DNA of 24,366 nt from Chloroflexota bacterium (GTDB lineage Bacteria; Chloroflexota; Anaerolineae; Aggregatilineales; Phototrophicaceae): assembly GCA_010092805.1 (NCBI GenBank), contig JAADYY010000565.1:1-24366 (forward strand). Reading direction: 5' to 3'. Made by a program: the position numbers and the translations under genes. This document shows positions 1-7,665 of the stretch, piece after piece. Under the pieces are notes generated by a model that saw only the letters and a list, made by a program, of their open reading frames with translations, did not search any database and had not been told where the DNA came from. Position 1 is the first letter of the stretch. Each line of letters starts with the position of its first letter.

Positions 1-174
1 CACTGTGTCGCCATCAAAAGCACCCAACACATGCCCGCCGTGATTTGCCAAGGAAAACAACATGTGTGCGGGGATCACCGACTCGGGATGGTCACCCCAG
101 TAGCTCTGTTGCAAATCAACGACGGCGCGCATATCGGCAAGCTGATAGAGCGGGCGGATCTCGATGTCTGCCAT
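1..174 (-). CDS. GNAT-type N-acetyltransferase, N-terminal part (runs off the left edge)
   Basis: The reverse strand from 174 down to base 1 is open for 58 codons with no stop in the window, so only the N-terminus is visible. It begins MADIEIRPLYQLADMRAVV and continues through a W-G-D-H-P stretch to an HGGHVLGAFDGD segment. This pattern (IRPL near the start, an LQ..YWG motif, then GG.VLGAFDGD) is typical of the first strand and helices of predicted GNAT acetyltransferases, which transfer acetyl from acetyl-CoA. The acetyl-CoA binding motif would lie beyond the edge and cannot be checked. An AAGGAGGG ribosome site lies at 185-178, just before the ATG. The start is 12 bases after the stop of the SDR gene, so the two form a minus-strand operon. 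The substrate is unknown. Confidence 0.7.
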   Translation of the reverse strand, partial: MADIEIRPLYQLADMRAVVDLQQSYWGDHPESVIPAHMLFSLANHGGHVLGAFDGDTV

Positions 175-186
175 GATCCCTCCTTA

Positions 187-1137
187 CTACACGCGCGGAC
201 GCCGCCGCAAACTGTAGCGCAGTAGGGCGCTGGTGTAACGTCGCCTGCGCATATAGGTCAGGAGGGTGTCTTCGATGCGTTGGGGCCGAACGCCGAAGTA
301 TTCGAAGCAGTTGCCGATGCGGGCGGTGCGGTTGGCCGCCAAAAGATCGAGCCATTGCGCCGTGATCAACGAGCGCGGCAGCAGCCGACTGTAGATGGCT
401 GTCAGCCAGCGCAGAATATAAGGTGGCACACTGATGATGATCCGTGAAGCGCCCGACACGCGCATCACGGTGCGCAGCAGGTCTTCCAGCGAGATATACT
501 CTGGCCCACCAATTTCCAGCACCGCATCCACCGTATGCGGTCGTTGCAGGGCACTAGCCAGCGCCGCGACGAGATCGTCAATGTACAGCGGATGCAAAAG
601 CACCTCGCCCCGGCCCGGCATCAGGATGAACAGGGGGTTGGCCCGCAGTTGCATCGCAATGTGGTTGACGAAAGCATCGTCCTCACCAAACACAATCCCG
701 GAGCGGATGATGGTGTAAGCGAGGCCGCTGGCCCGCAGGGTTTCCTCCACTTGCCCCTTGATGCGCAGGAGCGGAAACCCGGCTGAAGATGACGCCCCTA
801 AGTGGCTGACAATGATAATTCGCCCAACGCGCGCCGCGCGCGCCGCCGTGACCAAGCTGCGCATCCCCTGCAACTCAACCCGTTCGAGATCGCGCGGGCG
901 TCCCCACCACTGCGCGCTCTCCAGATGGATGATCACGTGTGCGCCGGTGGCCGCCCGGAATAAGTCCTCGTCATCGAGAATGCTGCCGACGACGATTTCC
1001 GGCGGATCAGGCCAGGGCAGGTGTTGGGCGCGGTGGGGGGGCAGCAAACAGCGTACCCGGTGGCCTTCGGCTCGCAGCCGTGCCACCAAATGTCTCCCCA
1101 CAAATCCGGTTGCACCTGTCACGAGAATCAAGGACAT
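187..1137 (-). CDS. Atypical SDR, NAD(P)-binding NmrA/NDUFA9-like protein
   Basis: A 316-residue Rossmann protein. The N-terminus carries the nucleotide motif TGATGFVG (GxxGxxG, residues 7-14), and a long SDR-like body follows. The usual YxxxK catalytic pair is not clear: the region reads FPLLRIKGQVEE, with Lys kept but no Tyr in place. That is common in atypical SDRs of the NmrA/NDUFA9 type, which often bind NAD(P)H without classic dehydrogenase activity. A phrase of the type TIIRSGIVFGEDD follows, typical of this group. The C-terminus is very Arg-rich. The start is uncertain: GGAGGG abuts the ATG at 1137 with almost no spacing, while the TTG two codons later (1131-1129) has ideal spacing and would give the usual MILVTG start. 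It is followed by the GNAT gene and divergent from atpA. A sugar epimerase or a quinone-related role are alternatives. Confidence 0.8.
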   Translation of the reverse strand: MSLILVTGATGFVGRHLVARLRAEGHRVRCLLPPHRAQHLPWPDPPEIVVGSILDDEDLFRAATGAHVIIHLESAQWWGRPRDLERVELQGMRSLVTAARAARVGRIIIVSHLGASSSAGFPLLRIKGQVEETLRASGLAYTIIRSGIVFGEDDAFVNHIAMQLRANPLFILMPGRGEVLLHPLYIDDLVAALASALQRPHTVDAVLEIGGPEYISLEDLLRTVMRVSGASRIIISVPPYILRWLTAIYSRLLPRSLITAQWLDLLAANRTARIGNCFEYFGVRPQRIEDTLLTYMRRRRYTSALLRYSLRRRPRV

Positions 1138-1154
1138 CCCTCCGTAGGCGGCAA

Positions 1155-1163
1155 ATTATAGCA
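1155..1163 (-). promoter_or_regulatory. Extended -10 promoter for the SDR-GNAT operon
   Basis: Read on the minus strand, this is TGC followed by a perfect TATAAT (1160-1155), an extended -10 element. A -35 is poor (TTTCGA at about 16 bp), as expected when TGn compensates. The predicted start near 1148 would leave a leader of about 11 bases containing the GGAGGG ribosome site. Confidence 0.6.
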
Positions 1164-1247
1164 TGCACCCCAGTGATCGAAATAGGGACGAATCGCATGG
1201 CTGGCCGCAGCGCCGCCGCTGCCGCCCGGCTTTCGATTGTGAAGAAG

Positions 1248-1276
1248 TGGACAGATGGCTGTGCATTAGCTACAAT
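1248..1276 (+). promoter_or_regulatory. Sigma-70-type promoter of the atp operon
   Basis: TGGACA (1248-1253), a 17-bp spacer and TACAAT (1271-1276) match the housekeeping consensus at five positions in each box. Transcription would start near 1283, giving a leader of about 125 bases before atpA. A TTGTGA element at 1237-1242 overlaps the upstream side of the -35 and is discussed as a possible Rex half-site. Confidence 0.65.
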
Positions 1277-1408
1277 AAGGCTGTCGCAAAGCATGAAATT
1301 TGCAATTTGCTGCTGATTTTGGTCTGACTGTTCGCATGACGTGTTCGGCGTTGTGTGTGCATAGGTAACAGATACAGGTTTTTACAGTAGAAGAAAAGGG
1401 AGACGCAG

Positions 1409-2914
1409 ATGGCGGACATCTCCGAGAACATGTTTGATTCGCTGCTTCGGCAAGTCCAGGAATACAGCCCCGCGCTCGAGTCGGTTGAAGTCGGTTACGT
1501 TGATGAGATTGGCGACGGCATCGCGCGCGTCACCGGTCTGCAAAACGTGCGCTTCAGCGAATTGGTGCGCTTCGGCAATGGCTCGGCGGGCATTGCCTTC
1601 AACTTGGAAGCAGACAACGTCGGTATCATCATTTTGGGTGAATACGACGACATCAATGAAGGTGACGAGGTTCGCCCGCTTGGACGTATCGCGTCGGTGC
1701 CGGTCGGGATGGGCATGGTTGGGCGTGTGATCAACGCGCTGGGCGACCCGATTGATGGTCGCGGGCCAATCGCCTCGGACGAATACTACAATATTGAGCG
1801 CATTGCGCCCGGCGTGATGGAACGCAGCAATGTGTCGCGCCCGGTGCAGACGGGCATCGTCGCTATCGACGCGATGATCCCGATTGGGCGTGGGCAGCGC
1901 GAGCTGATCATCGGTGACCGCCAGACGGGCAAGACAGCCATCGCGCTCGATACGATCATCAACCAGAAAGGCAAGGATCTCAACTGCATCTACGTCGCCA
2001 TTGGCAAGCGTCGTGGTGAGGTGGCGCGTATCGTGGCGCTGCTGGAAGAACAAGGCGCGATGGATTATACCACCGTCGTTGTGGCCTCGGCTTCGGAACC
2101 GGCAGCGATGCAGTACATTTCGCCGTATTCGGGCTGCGCCATTGGCGAGTGGTTCATGGAAAACGGCAAAGACGCGCTGGTGATCTACGATGATCTGTCG
2201 AAGCACGCTTGGGCCTATCGTCAGGTGTCGCTGCTGCTGCGTCGCCCGCCGGGCCGTGAAGCCTACCCAGGCGACGTGTTCTATCTGCACAGCCGTCTGC
2301 TGGAACGTGCCGCGCAGTTGAGCGAAGCGCGCGGTGGCGGCAGCCTGACGGCGCTGCCGATCATCGAGACGCTGCTGGGTGATATTTCTGCTTTTGTGCC
2401 CACCAATGTGATTTCGATCACCGACGGCCAGCTCTTCTTGGAAGCTGACCTGTTCAATTCCGGCCAGCGCCCGGCCATTAACGTGGGTGTGAGCGTGAGC
2501 CGTGTGGGTGGTGACGCGCAGACAAAGGCCATCAAGAAGGTGGCGGGTGGTCTCCGCCTCGATCTGGCGCAGTTCCGTTCGCTGGCGGCGTTTGCGCAGT
2601 TCGGCTCCGATCTCGATAAATCGACCCAACGCCAGTTGGATCGCGGTATGCGCCTGACTGAACTGCTCAAGCAGTCGCAGTACCAGCCTGTTGATTTGGC
2701 CGACCAGGTGATGGTGCTCTTCGCCGGGACGCGCGGCTACCTGGATAATATTCCGGTTGAACGTATGGCTGCGTGGCAAGACGGGTTCATCCGCTTCTAC
2801 CGCGGCCAGTACCCGGAAATCGCTGAGGAGATCGAAAACTCCAAGCGCTTCGAGGACGAACTCCAGGCGAAGGCGCGCCAGGCTGTCGAGGAATTCAACG
2901 CCGATTTCAGCTAA
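1409..2914 (+). CDS. atpA: F1 ATP synthase subunit alpha
   Basis: A 501-residue protein, the usual alpha length. It forms the non-catalytic nucleotide-binding positions of the alpha3-beta3 ring of F1 on the cytoplasmic face of the membrane. Seen: the N-terminal beta-barrel with VGYVDEIGDGIARVTGL (28-44), the Walker A GDRQTGKT (169-176), VIYDDLSKHAWAYR (258-271) with the typical SLLLRRPPGREAYPGD following, and SVSRVGG containing the arginine finger (R365). Some normally invariant spots vary: GKRRGEV (199-205) where GQKRSTV is usual, and GGDAQ for GGAAQ. GGGAG six bases before the ATG sets the start. It heads an atpA-G-D-C operon. The genes that normally precede it (atpB, E, F, H) are absent; a divergent SDR operon lies upstream instead. 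Confidence 0.98.
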   Translation: MADISENMFDSLLRQVQEYSPALESVEVGYVDEIGDGIARVTGLQNVRFSELVRFGNGSAGIAFNLEADNVGIIILGEYDDINEGDEVRPLGRIASVPVGMGMVGRVINALGDPIDGRGPIASDEYYNIERIAPGVMERSNVSRPVQTGIVAIDAMIPIGRGQRELIIGDRQTGKTAIALDTIINQKGKDLNCIYVAIGKRRGEVARIVALLEEQGAMDYTTVVVASASEPAAMQYISPYSGCAIGEWFMENGKDALVIYDDLSKHAWAYRQVSLLLRRPPGREAYPGDVFYLHSRLLERAAQLSEARGGGSLTALPIIETLLGDISAFVPTNVISITDGQLFLEADLFNSGQRPAINVGVSVSRVGGDAQTKAIKKVAGGLRLDLAQFRSLAAFAQFGSDLDKSTQRQLDRGMRLTELLKQSQYQPVDLADQVMVLFAGTRGYLDNIPVERMAAWQDGFIRFYRGQYPEIAEEIENSKRFEDELQAKARQAVEEFNADFS

Positions 2915-2946
2915 GTGCAGAGGCGGCGGCCTGAAGGAGATCGATC

Positions 2947-3900
2947 ATGGCAAATGCACGTGAAGTTAGAGGGCGCATTCGCAGCGTCAAGAATATTGGG
3001 CAGATCACACGCGCGCTGGAGGCGGTTTCGGCCTCCCGCGTGCGCCGCGCGCAAGCACGCATGTTGGCGAGCCGCGCCTATTCCGAGAAAGCCTGGGAGA
3101 TTCTGCTCAACGTCCAGAATTCGGCGGCGCGCGGCACGCCGCTGCACCCGCTGTTGACCCCGCGCGAGGAAATTAACACGGCGCTGATCATCCTTATCAC
3201 CTCAGATCGCGGTTTGGCTGGCGCGTTCAACACGAACATCCTGCGTGCGGCGCAGCGCTTTGCCGATCGCATTCCTGAATCTGAGATTCGCTGGGTCACA
3301 GTCGGGCGCAAGGGCCGCGACTCGCTGATCCGCGAGCGCGAAAATGTTATCGCCGAGTTCAGCAACCAGGCGGAGCCGTCGTTCGCGCAAATCGCGCCGA
3401 TTGGTCGTTTGGCGATTGATGAGTTTCTGAGCGGGGCTGCCGATGAGGTGTTCATTGCGTACACGGACTTCATCAATACCCTGACTCAGCAGCCGCGCGT
3501 CATGCGCTTGCTGCCGCTCATCCCGTATGAGCCGGAAGACTTGGCGATTGCTGAATTTGTGCGCGATGTGCCGCAGGTCACCGAGGGTGTGCAGGATTAC
3601 GAGTACGAACCGAACGCGACCGCCATTCTCGATGAGATCGTGCCGCGTTTCACCGAGTTGCAGCTTTACCAGACCATTCTGGAAAGCCAGGCGAGCGAGC
3701 ATTCGGCGCGCATGGTGGCGATGCGCAACGCTTCGGATAACGCCGACTCGTTGGCAGATGACCTGAACCTTGTGTACAACAAGGCGCGCCAGCAGGGCAT
3801 TACCGAAGAGATTCTCGACATTGTTGGCGGCGCAGAAGCGCTCCAGCAGTCCATAAACAAGACGGCTGACTCAATTGAGAGCACGTTGGTGTCGGTGTAG
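2947..3900 (+). CDS. atpG: F1 ATP synthase subunit gamma
   Basis: A 317-residue protein, roughly 30 residues longer than the common 285-290. Gamma is the central rotor shaft joining the c-ring to the alpha3-beta3 head. The N-terminal helix has the RIRSVKNIGQITRALEAVSAS pattern followed by RRAQ, and ITSDRGLAGAFNTNIL lies in the Rossmann-like domain. The C-terminal helix carries the signature LESQASEHSARMVAMRNASDNA, then LVYNKARQQGITEEILDIVGGAEAL. Extra length lies in the middle, around PLIPYEPEDLAIAEFVRDV. The ribosome site GAAGGAGA precedes the ATG. It lies 32 bp after atpA and 45 bp before atpD, in the standard order. Confidence 0.97.
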   Translation: MANAREVRGRIRSVKNIGQITRALEAVSASRVRRAQARMLASRAYSEKAWEILLNVQNSAARGTPLHPLLTPREEINTALIILITSDRGLAGAFNTNILRAAQRFADRIPESEIRWVTVGRKGRDSLIRERENVIAEFSNQAEPSFAQIAPIGRLAIDEFLSGAADEVFIAYTDFINTLTQQPRVMRLLPLIPYEPEDLAIAEFVRDVPQVTEGVQDYEYEPNATAILDEIVPRFTELQLYQTILESQASEHSARMVAMRNASDNADSLADDLNLVYNKARQQGITEEILDIVGGAEALQQSINKTADSIESTLVSV

Positions 3901-3945
3901 CGCGACATTGATGATCGCTGATTCCAGCGAAGGAGCGAATAACCT

Positions 3946-5352
3946 ATGGCTGAAGGTACAGGACGGATCGCACAAATTCTGGGCGCGGTCGTGGATGTTG
4001 AATTCCCGGATGGCGGCCTGCCGGATATTTTCGAGGCGCTGAGCGTGCCGCGTGAAGGTCAAGAAGACCTGGTTTTGGAAGTCCAGATCCAGCTCGGCGA
4101 CAACGTCGTCCGCTGCGTCGGCATGGACTCCACCGATGGGTTGCAGCGCGGTGTACCCGCCTACGCCACCGGCCAGCCGATTGCGGTGCCAGTGGGCGAA
4201 GCGTCGTTGGGTCGTGTGTTCAATGTGCTTGGTCGCCCCATCGATCAGGGTGCCGCCATCGCGGATGATGCGCCGCGCCGCCCGATCCATGCGTCGGCAC
4301 CGGAATTCGAAGATCAGGCCACGCGCATCGAAGTGTTCGAGACGGGGCTGAAGGTCATCGACTTGATTGCGCCGATGACGCGCGGCGGTAAGACGGGCAT
4401 TTTCGGCGGCGCGGGTGTCGGCAAGACGGTCACGATCATGGAGCTGATCAACTCGATTGCGACGGAACACGCCGGGCTGTCGGTGTTTGCAGGTGTGGGT
4501 GAGCGTACCCGCGAAGGCACGCAGCTTTACCAGGAAATGGAAGAAGCTGGGGTGCTCCCGAAGCTGGCGATGGTCTTCGGCCAGATGAACGAGCCGCCGG
4601 GCGTGCGTTTGCGTGTGGCGCTCTCCGGCCTGTCGATGGCCGAGCACTTCCGCGACGAAGGCCGCGATGTGCTGCTGTTCATCGATAACATTTTCCGCTA
4701 CTCGCTGGCGGGTGCCGAGGTATCGGCGCTGCTGGGGCGTATGCCTTCGGCAGTGGGGTATCAGCCCACGCTCGCAGATGAGATGGGGCAGCTTCAGGAG
4801 CGCATCACCTCAACGCGGACCGGCTCCATCACCTCGATGCAGGCTGTCTACGTGCCCGCCGACGACTACTCTGATCCAGCCCCGGTGGCGGTGTTCACCC
4901 ACCTCGACGGCACCATCGCGCTTGAGCGTTCGATTGCGGCGCGCGCGCTGTTCCCGGCGGTTGATCCGCTGGCGAGCACCAGCAAGATCCTCGATCCGTT
5001 GGTCATCGGCGAAGATCACTACAACACCGCCCGCGAAGTGCAGCAGGTGTTGCAGCGCTACAAAGGGTTGCAGGACATCATCGCCATTCTGGGCGTCGAT
5101 GAACTCTCGGACGATGACAAACTGTTGGTGGGGCGTGCGCGTAAAATCGAGCAGTTCCTCAGCCAGCCCATGAAGGTCGCGGAGCAGTTCACCGGGCGTG
5201 AAGGTAAATACGTCAAGGTGAAAGACACGGTGCGCGGCTTCCGCATGATCCTTGACGGCGAAGTCGATCACATCCCTGAGCAGATGTTCTACATGGCTGG
5301 CCCCATTGAGGATGTGCTCCGGCGCTACGACGAAGCACAGGCCGAAGGCTAG
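3946..5352 (+). CDS. atpD: F1 ATP synthase subunit beta (catalytic)
   Basis: A 468-residue protein of normal length; beta holds the catalytic ATP sites of F1. Seen: the N-terminal barrel (IAQILGAVVDVEFPDG), the Walker A GGAGVGKT (154-161), the catalytic glutamate in GERTREG (E186), GQMNEPPG (212-219), the Walker B strand LLFIDN with D247, and ALLGRMPSAVGYQPTLADEMG. The lever region that touches gamma and epsilon reads DELSDDD (385-391), a conservative form of DELSEED. IFRYSLAG replaces the common IFRFTQAG. GAAGGAGC precedes the ATG at good spacing. All catalytic residues are present, so this should be a working subunit. Confidence 0.98.
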   Translation: MAEGTGRIAQILGAVVDVEFPDGGLPDIFEALSVPREGQEDLVLEVQIQLGDNVVRCVGMDSTDGLQRGVPAYATGQPIAVPVGEASLGRVFNVLGRPIDQGAAIADDAPRRPIHASAPEFEDQATRIEVFETGLKVIDLIAPMTRGGKTGIFGGAGVGKTVTIMELINSIATEHAGLSVFAGVGERTREGTQLYQEMEEAGVLPKLAMVFGQMNEPPGVRLRVALSGLSMAEHFRDEGRDVLLFIDNIFRYSLAGAEVSALLGRMPSAVGYQPTLADEMGQLQERITSTRTGSITSMQAVYVPADDYSDPAPVAVFTHLDGTIALERSIAARALFPAVDPLASTSKILDPLVIGEDHYNTAREVQQVLQRYKGLQDIIAILGVDELSDDDKLLVGRARKIEQFLSQPMKVAEQFTGREGKYVKVKDTVRGFRMILDGEVDHIPEQMFYMAGPIEDVLRRYDEAQAEG

Positions 5353-5361
5353 GGGCGCGCC

Positions 5362-5817
5362 ATGCCAATCGAAGTCGAAATCGTCACCGAAGAGCGCGCC
5401 GTCTTCAACGAGCCAGAAGCGGACATGATTCTGGTGCCCGCCAGCGAAGGGCAAATGGGTGTGCTGCCGAATCATGCCCCGGTGCTGACGACGTTGGGCT
5501 TCGGCGAATTGATTGTGCGCAAGGGCAGTGCTGAAGAGCGTTTCGTCATTTATGGCGGCGTGGTCGATGTGCGCCCGGACAAAGTGGTTGTGCTGGCGGA
5601 GCTGGCTGAGTCATCGTTCGAGATCGACGAACAGCAGGCCGAAGAGGCCCGCCAGCGGGCGGCGCAATTGTTGGCCGAAGGGCTGCCGCCGGAGCAGAAT
5701 CGGCAAGCCGCGTTGGAACTGCGCCGCGCTGAATTGGCACTGCGCATCAATCGGAATATTCAGCAGCGCACCTCAGTGATGCGCATACTGGAAGAGCGCG
5801 AGCCTGGAGAGCGCTAA
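5362..5817 (+). CDS. atpC: F1 ATP synthase subunit epsilon
   Basis: A 151-residue protein, slightly longer than the usual 130-140. Epsilon binds gamma and the c-ring, and its C-terminal helices can inhibit ATP hydrolysis. The N-terminal beta-sandwich shows EGQMGVLPNHAP (29-40), the family hallmark, then GGVVDVRPDKVVVLAE. The C-terminus is a charged helical pair rich in Glu, Arg and Gln (FEIDEQQAEEARQRA onward), with the extra residues in this part. It begins 9 bp after the atpD stop with only a weak ribosome site (AGGGGCG), so translational coupling is likely. It is the last gene of the operon; a hairpin lies 35 bp downstream. Confidence 0.95.
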   Translation: MPIEVEIVTEERAVFNEPEADMILVPASEGQMGVLPNHAPVLTTLGFGELIVRKGSAEERFVIYGGVVDVRPDKVVVLAELAESSFEIDEQQAEEARQRAAQLLAEGLPPEQNRQAALELRRAELALRINRNIQQRTSVMRILEEREPGER

Positions 5818-5851
5818 CGTCGTATACACCGCTTGGATTATGAGTCTATTG

Positions 5852-5880
5852 ACGCCCGGACACGCTTGTCGTCCGGGCGT
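5852..5880 (+). terminator. Perfect 10-bp hairpin after atpC, without a U-tract
   Basis: ACGCCCGGAC (5852-5861) and GTCCGGGCGT (5871-5880) are exact reverse complements around a 9-base loop. It is well placed to end the atp operon. However, the downstream bases read TGGCGTCTGTG with no run of T, so it is not a classic intrinsic terminator. It could act as a 3' stability structure or a Rho-linked pause. The hairpin also covers the expected -35 area of the next promoter. Confidence 0.5.
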
Positions 5881-5889
5881 TGGCGTCTG

Positions 5890-5898
5890 TGCTATAAT
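5890..5898 (+). promoter_or_regulatory. Extended -10 promoter of the mreB-like gene
   Basis: TGC followed by a perfect TATAAT (5893-5898). No good -35 sits 16-18 bp upstream, where the hairpin arm lies, so recognition would rely on the extended -10. The start would be near 5905, leaving a leader of about 100 bases. Confidence 0.6.
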
Positions 5899-5973
5899 GC
5901 GCGGGCGAGTTTGTACGCTGAATTTGCGCCAAAGGCTGGCTGCGGCTGGCCTGCTGGATCAGGCAGATGAGCA

Positions 5974-5989
5974 GGCGGTACCCACCGCC
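5974..5989 (+). other. Leader hairpin just upstream of the mreB-like start
   Basis: GGCGGT (5974-5979), loop ACCC and ACCGCC (5984-5989) form a 6-bp GC-rich stem ending 14 bases before the ATG. The ribosome site between them is poor (GAGAAGA), so the stem may affect initiation. It is short enough to be chance. Confidence 0.3.
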
Positions 5990-6003
5990 GATAGAGAAGA
6001 CTG

Positions 6004-7005
6004 ATGGCGAAACGACTTGGCGTCGATTTGGGCACGATCAACGTTTTAATTTATGAGAATGGGCAAATCGTCTTGCAGGAGCCATCGCTGGTGGCGCTGC
6101 ACGCTGAAGAGGAATTGGTCGTTGAGATTGGCCAGCCCGCCCGTGAGATGCTCGGCAAGGTCGATGATGAAGACATCCAGTTGATCCGCCCGCTCCAAAA
6201 CGGCGTGATCGCGGATTATGAAGTGACCGAAGCGATGCTGCGCTACTTTTTCGGCAAGATTGCCGGGCGGCTGCGGTTGTTCAAGCCAACGGTCATGGTC
6301 TCGGTGCCGTATGGTGTGACGAGTGTGGAAAAACGTGCCGTATATGAGGCGGCGTTGGCGGCGGGCGCGCGCGAAGCGTTCCTCATCTGGGAGCCGTTAG
6401 CCGCAGCGATTGGGGCCGGGCTGCCAGTGGGCACTCCGGCAGGTGACATGGTAGTTAACATCGGCGGCGGGATCACCGAAGCAGCCGTGATCTGCATGAA
6501 CAACATTGTCCGCTGTGAGAGCGGGCGCGTCGGTGGGTTGCGCACCGACGAAGCCATCATCGCGTACGTGCGCCGCAAATATAATCTCACCATCGGGCAG
6601 CCAACCGCCGAGTCGGTCAAGATTCAGGTGGGGGCGGCGGTACCGCTGCAAGAAGAGTACGCGATGGAAGTGCAGGGGCGCGACAACGTGAGCGGGCTGC
6701 CGCGCACCATCAGCATCAGCACCGGGGAGGTGATTGAGGCCATTCAGGAACCGCTGCGCGAGATTGCGGCGGTGCTGAAATCGGTGCTGGCCAACACCCC
6801 GCCAGAACTGGCCTCGGACATCATCGACCGGGGCATCGTGCTGACGGGTGGCGGGGCGTTGCTGCGTGGGCTGGAGCAGTATCTGACGACCGAAACTGAA
6901 GTACCTGTGTACCGGGCCGATAACGCCATTATCGCTGTGGCGGTGGGGGCTGGGCGCGCGCTCAATGATCCTGCGATTCTGCGACGGATTGCGCAGGCGG
7001 TGTGA
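6004..7005 (+). CDS. MreB/Mbl-like bacterial actin, divergent nucleotide site
   Basis: A 333-residue actin-fold protein of normal MreB length. MreB polymers on the inner membrane face guide elongation of the cell wall. Seen: phosphate-1 loop GVDLGTINVLIY (6-17), PTVMVSVPYGVTSVEKRAVYEAA, the EPLAAAIGAGLP segment with the catalytic-region Glu, phosphate-2 loop VVNIGGGITEAAVI (N at 152), and the adenosine motif GIVLTGGGALLRGLEQYL. Odd points: typical MreB has GTANT and DIGGGTTE, whereas here it reads GTINV and NIGGGIT, so the phosphate-2 Asp is Asn. The IRVGGDKFDEAI motif reads GRVGGLRTDEAI. The gene stands alone, without mreC, mreD or rodA nearby. It may be a second, specialised MreB with weakened ATP hydrolysis. 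Membership of the MreB family is secure; the exact subtype is not. Confidence 0.88.
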   Translation: MAKRLGVDLGTINVLIYENGQIVLQEPSLVALHAEEELVVEIGQPAREMLGKVDDEDIQLIRPLQNGVIADYEVTEAMLRYFFGKIAGRLRLFKPTVMVSVPYGVTSVEKRAVYEAALAAGAREAFLIWEPLAAAIGAGLPVGTPAGDMVVNIGGGITEAAVICMNNIVRCESGRVGGLRTDEAIIAYVRRKYNLTIGQPTAESVKIQVGAAVPLQEEYAMEVQGRDNVSGLPRTISISTGEVIEAIQEPLREIAAVLKSVLANTPPELASDIIDRGIVLTGGGALLRGLEQYLTTETEVPVYRADNAIIAVAVGAGRALNDPAILRRIAQAV

Positions 7006-7015
7006 GGTGGGTGGC

Positions 7016-7633
7016 TTAGGGTAGGTAGTAGGTCATGCGCTGCAGATGGATGACGGGGTCAATGTACTGGACACGAACGTCGCTGGGCACGACGAGATTG
7101 ATGGGGGCGTAGTTGAGGATCGCGCGGATACCGGCTTCGACGAGGATGTCGGCCACAATCTGCGCCGCCTCGGCTGGGACGGCGATCATCGCAATGCGGA
7201 TGCTGTTGTGGACGATGGTCTCGTGCAGCCGGTCCATCGGCAGCACCTCAAAATCGTCGATGTGCGCCCCGACTTTATCGGGCGCGTTGTCGAAGACATA
7301 GGCAATCCGAAACCCGCGATCTGCAAAGCCGCGGTAGCGCGCGACCGCATTGCCTAAATCGCCCGCCCCAATCAGCGCAATCTCCCAATCCTGTTCTACT
7401 TTGAGCACCTGCCGCAACTGATCCTTGAGATAAGGGATGCGGTAGCCCGTGCCCTGTTTGCCAAAGCCGCCGAAATGCGAAAGATCTTTGCGAATCTGTG
7501 CGGAGCTGATGCCCAGTCGTTTCCCCAATTCGTGCGACGATGTCACTTCATGCCCTTCCTGTGACAGTCGTTCCAGGGCGCGCAGATAGATCGGCAGGCG
7601 GCTGATGACAATGTCGGGGATAATCGTTGGCAT
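7016..7633 (-). CDS. rex: Redox-sensing transcriptional repressor Rex
   Basis: A 205-residue protein from the chosen ATG at 7633. This start has AGGAGA 11 bases upstream and gives the family-typical N-terminus; an in-frame extension to 7681 lacks such support. Rex senses the NADH/NAD+ ratio and represses fermentation and respiration genes when NADH is low. Seen: the winged helix with RLPIYLRAL (12-20), SSHELGKRLGISSAQIRKDLSHFG (32-55), FGKQGTGY, then the Rossmann motif GAGDLG (89-94), the YVFDN strand end, and the C-terminal NYAPINLVVPSDVRV. It is convergent with the mreB-like gene at a distance of only 10 bp and divergent from the exporter operon. A Rex-like palindrome lies upstream, suggesting autoregulation. 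Confidence 0.95.
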   Translation of the reverse strand: MPTIIPDIVISRLPIYLRALERLSQEGHEVTSSHELGKRLGISSAQIRKDLSHFGGFGKQGTGYRIPYLKDQLRQVLKVEQDWEIALIGAGDLGNAVARYRGFADRGFRIAYVFDNAPDKVGAHIDDFEVLPMDRLHETIVHNSIRIAMIAVPAEAAQIVADILVEAGIRAILNYAPINLVVPSDVRVQYIDPVIHLQRMTYYLP

Positions 7634-7665
7634 AATGACGCGATTCTCCTGGCAGCCGACTTTCT

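Noticed and set aside
1382..2779. Long open frame of 465 codons antisense to atpA
   Set aside because: It mirrors a certain atpA gene, its residues (His/Arg-rich, no domain) are those of a GC-rich shadow frame, and it has no ribosome site.
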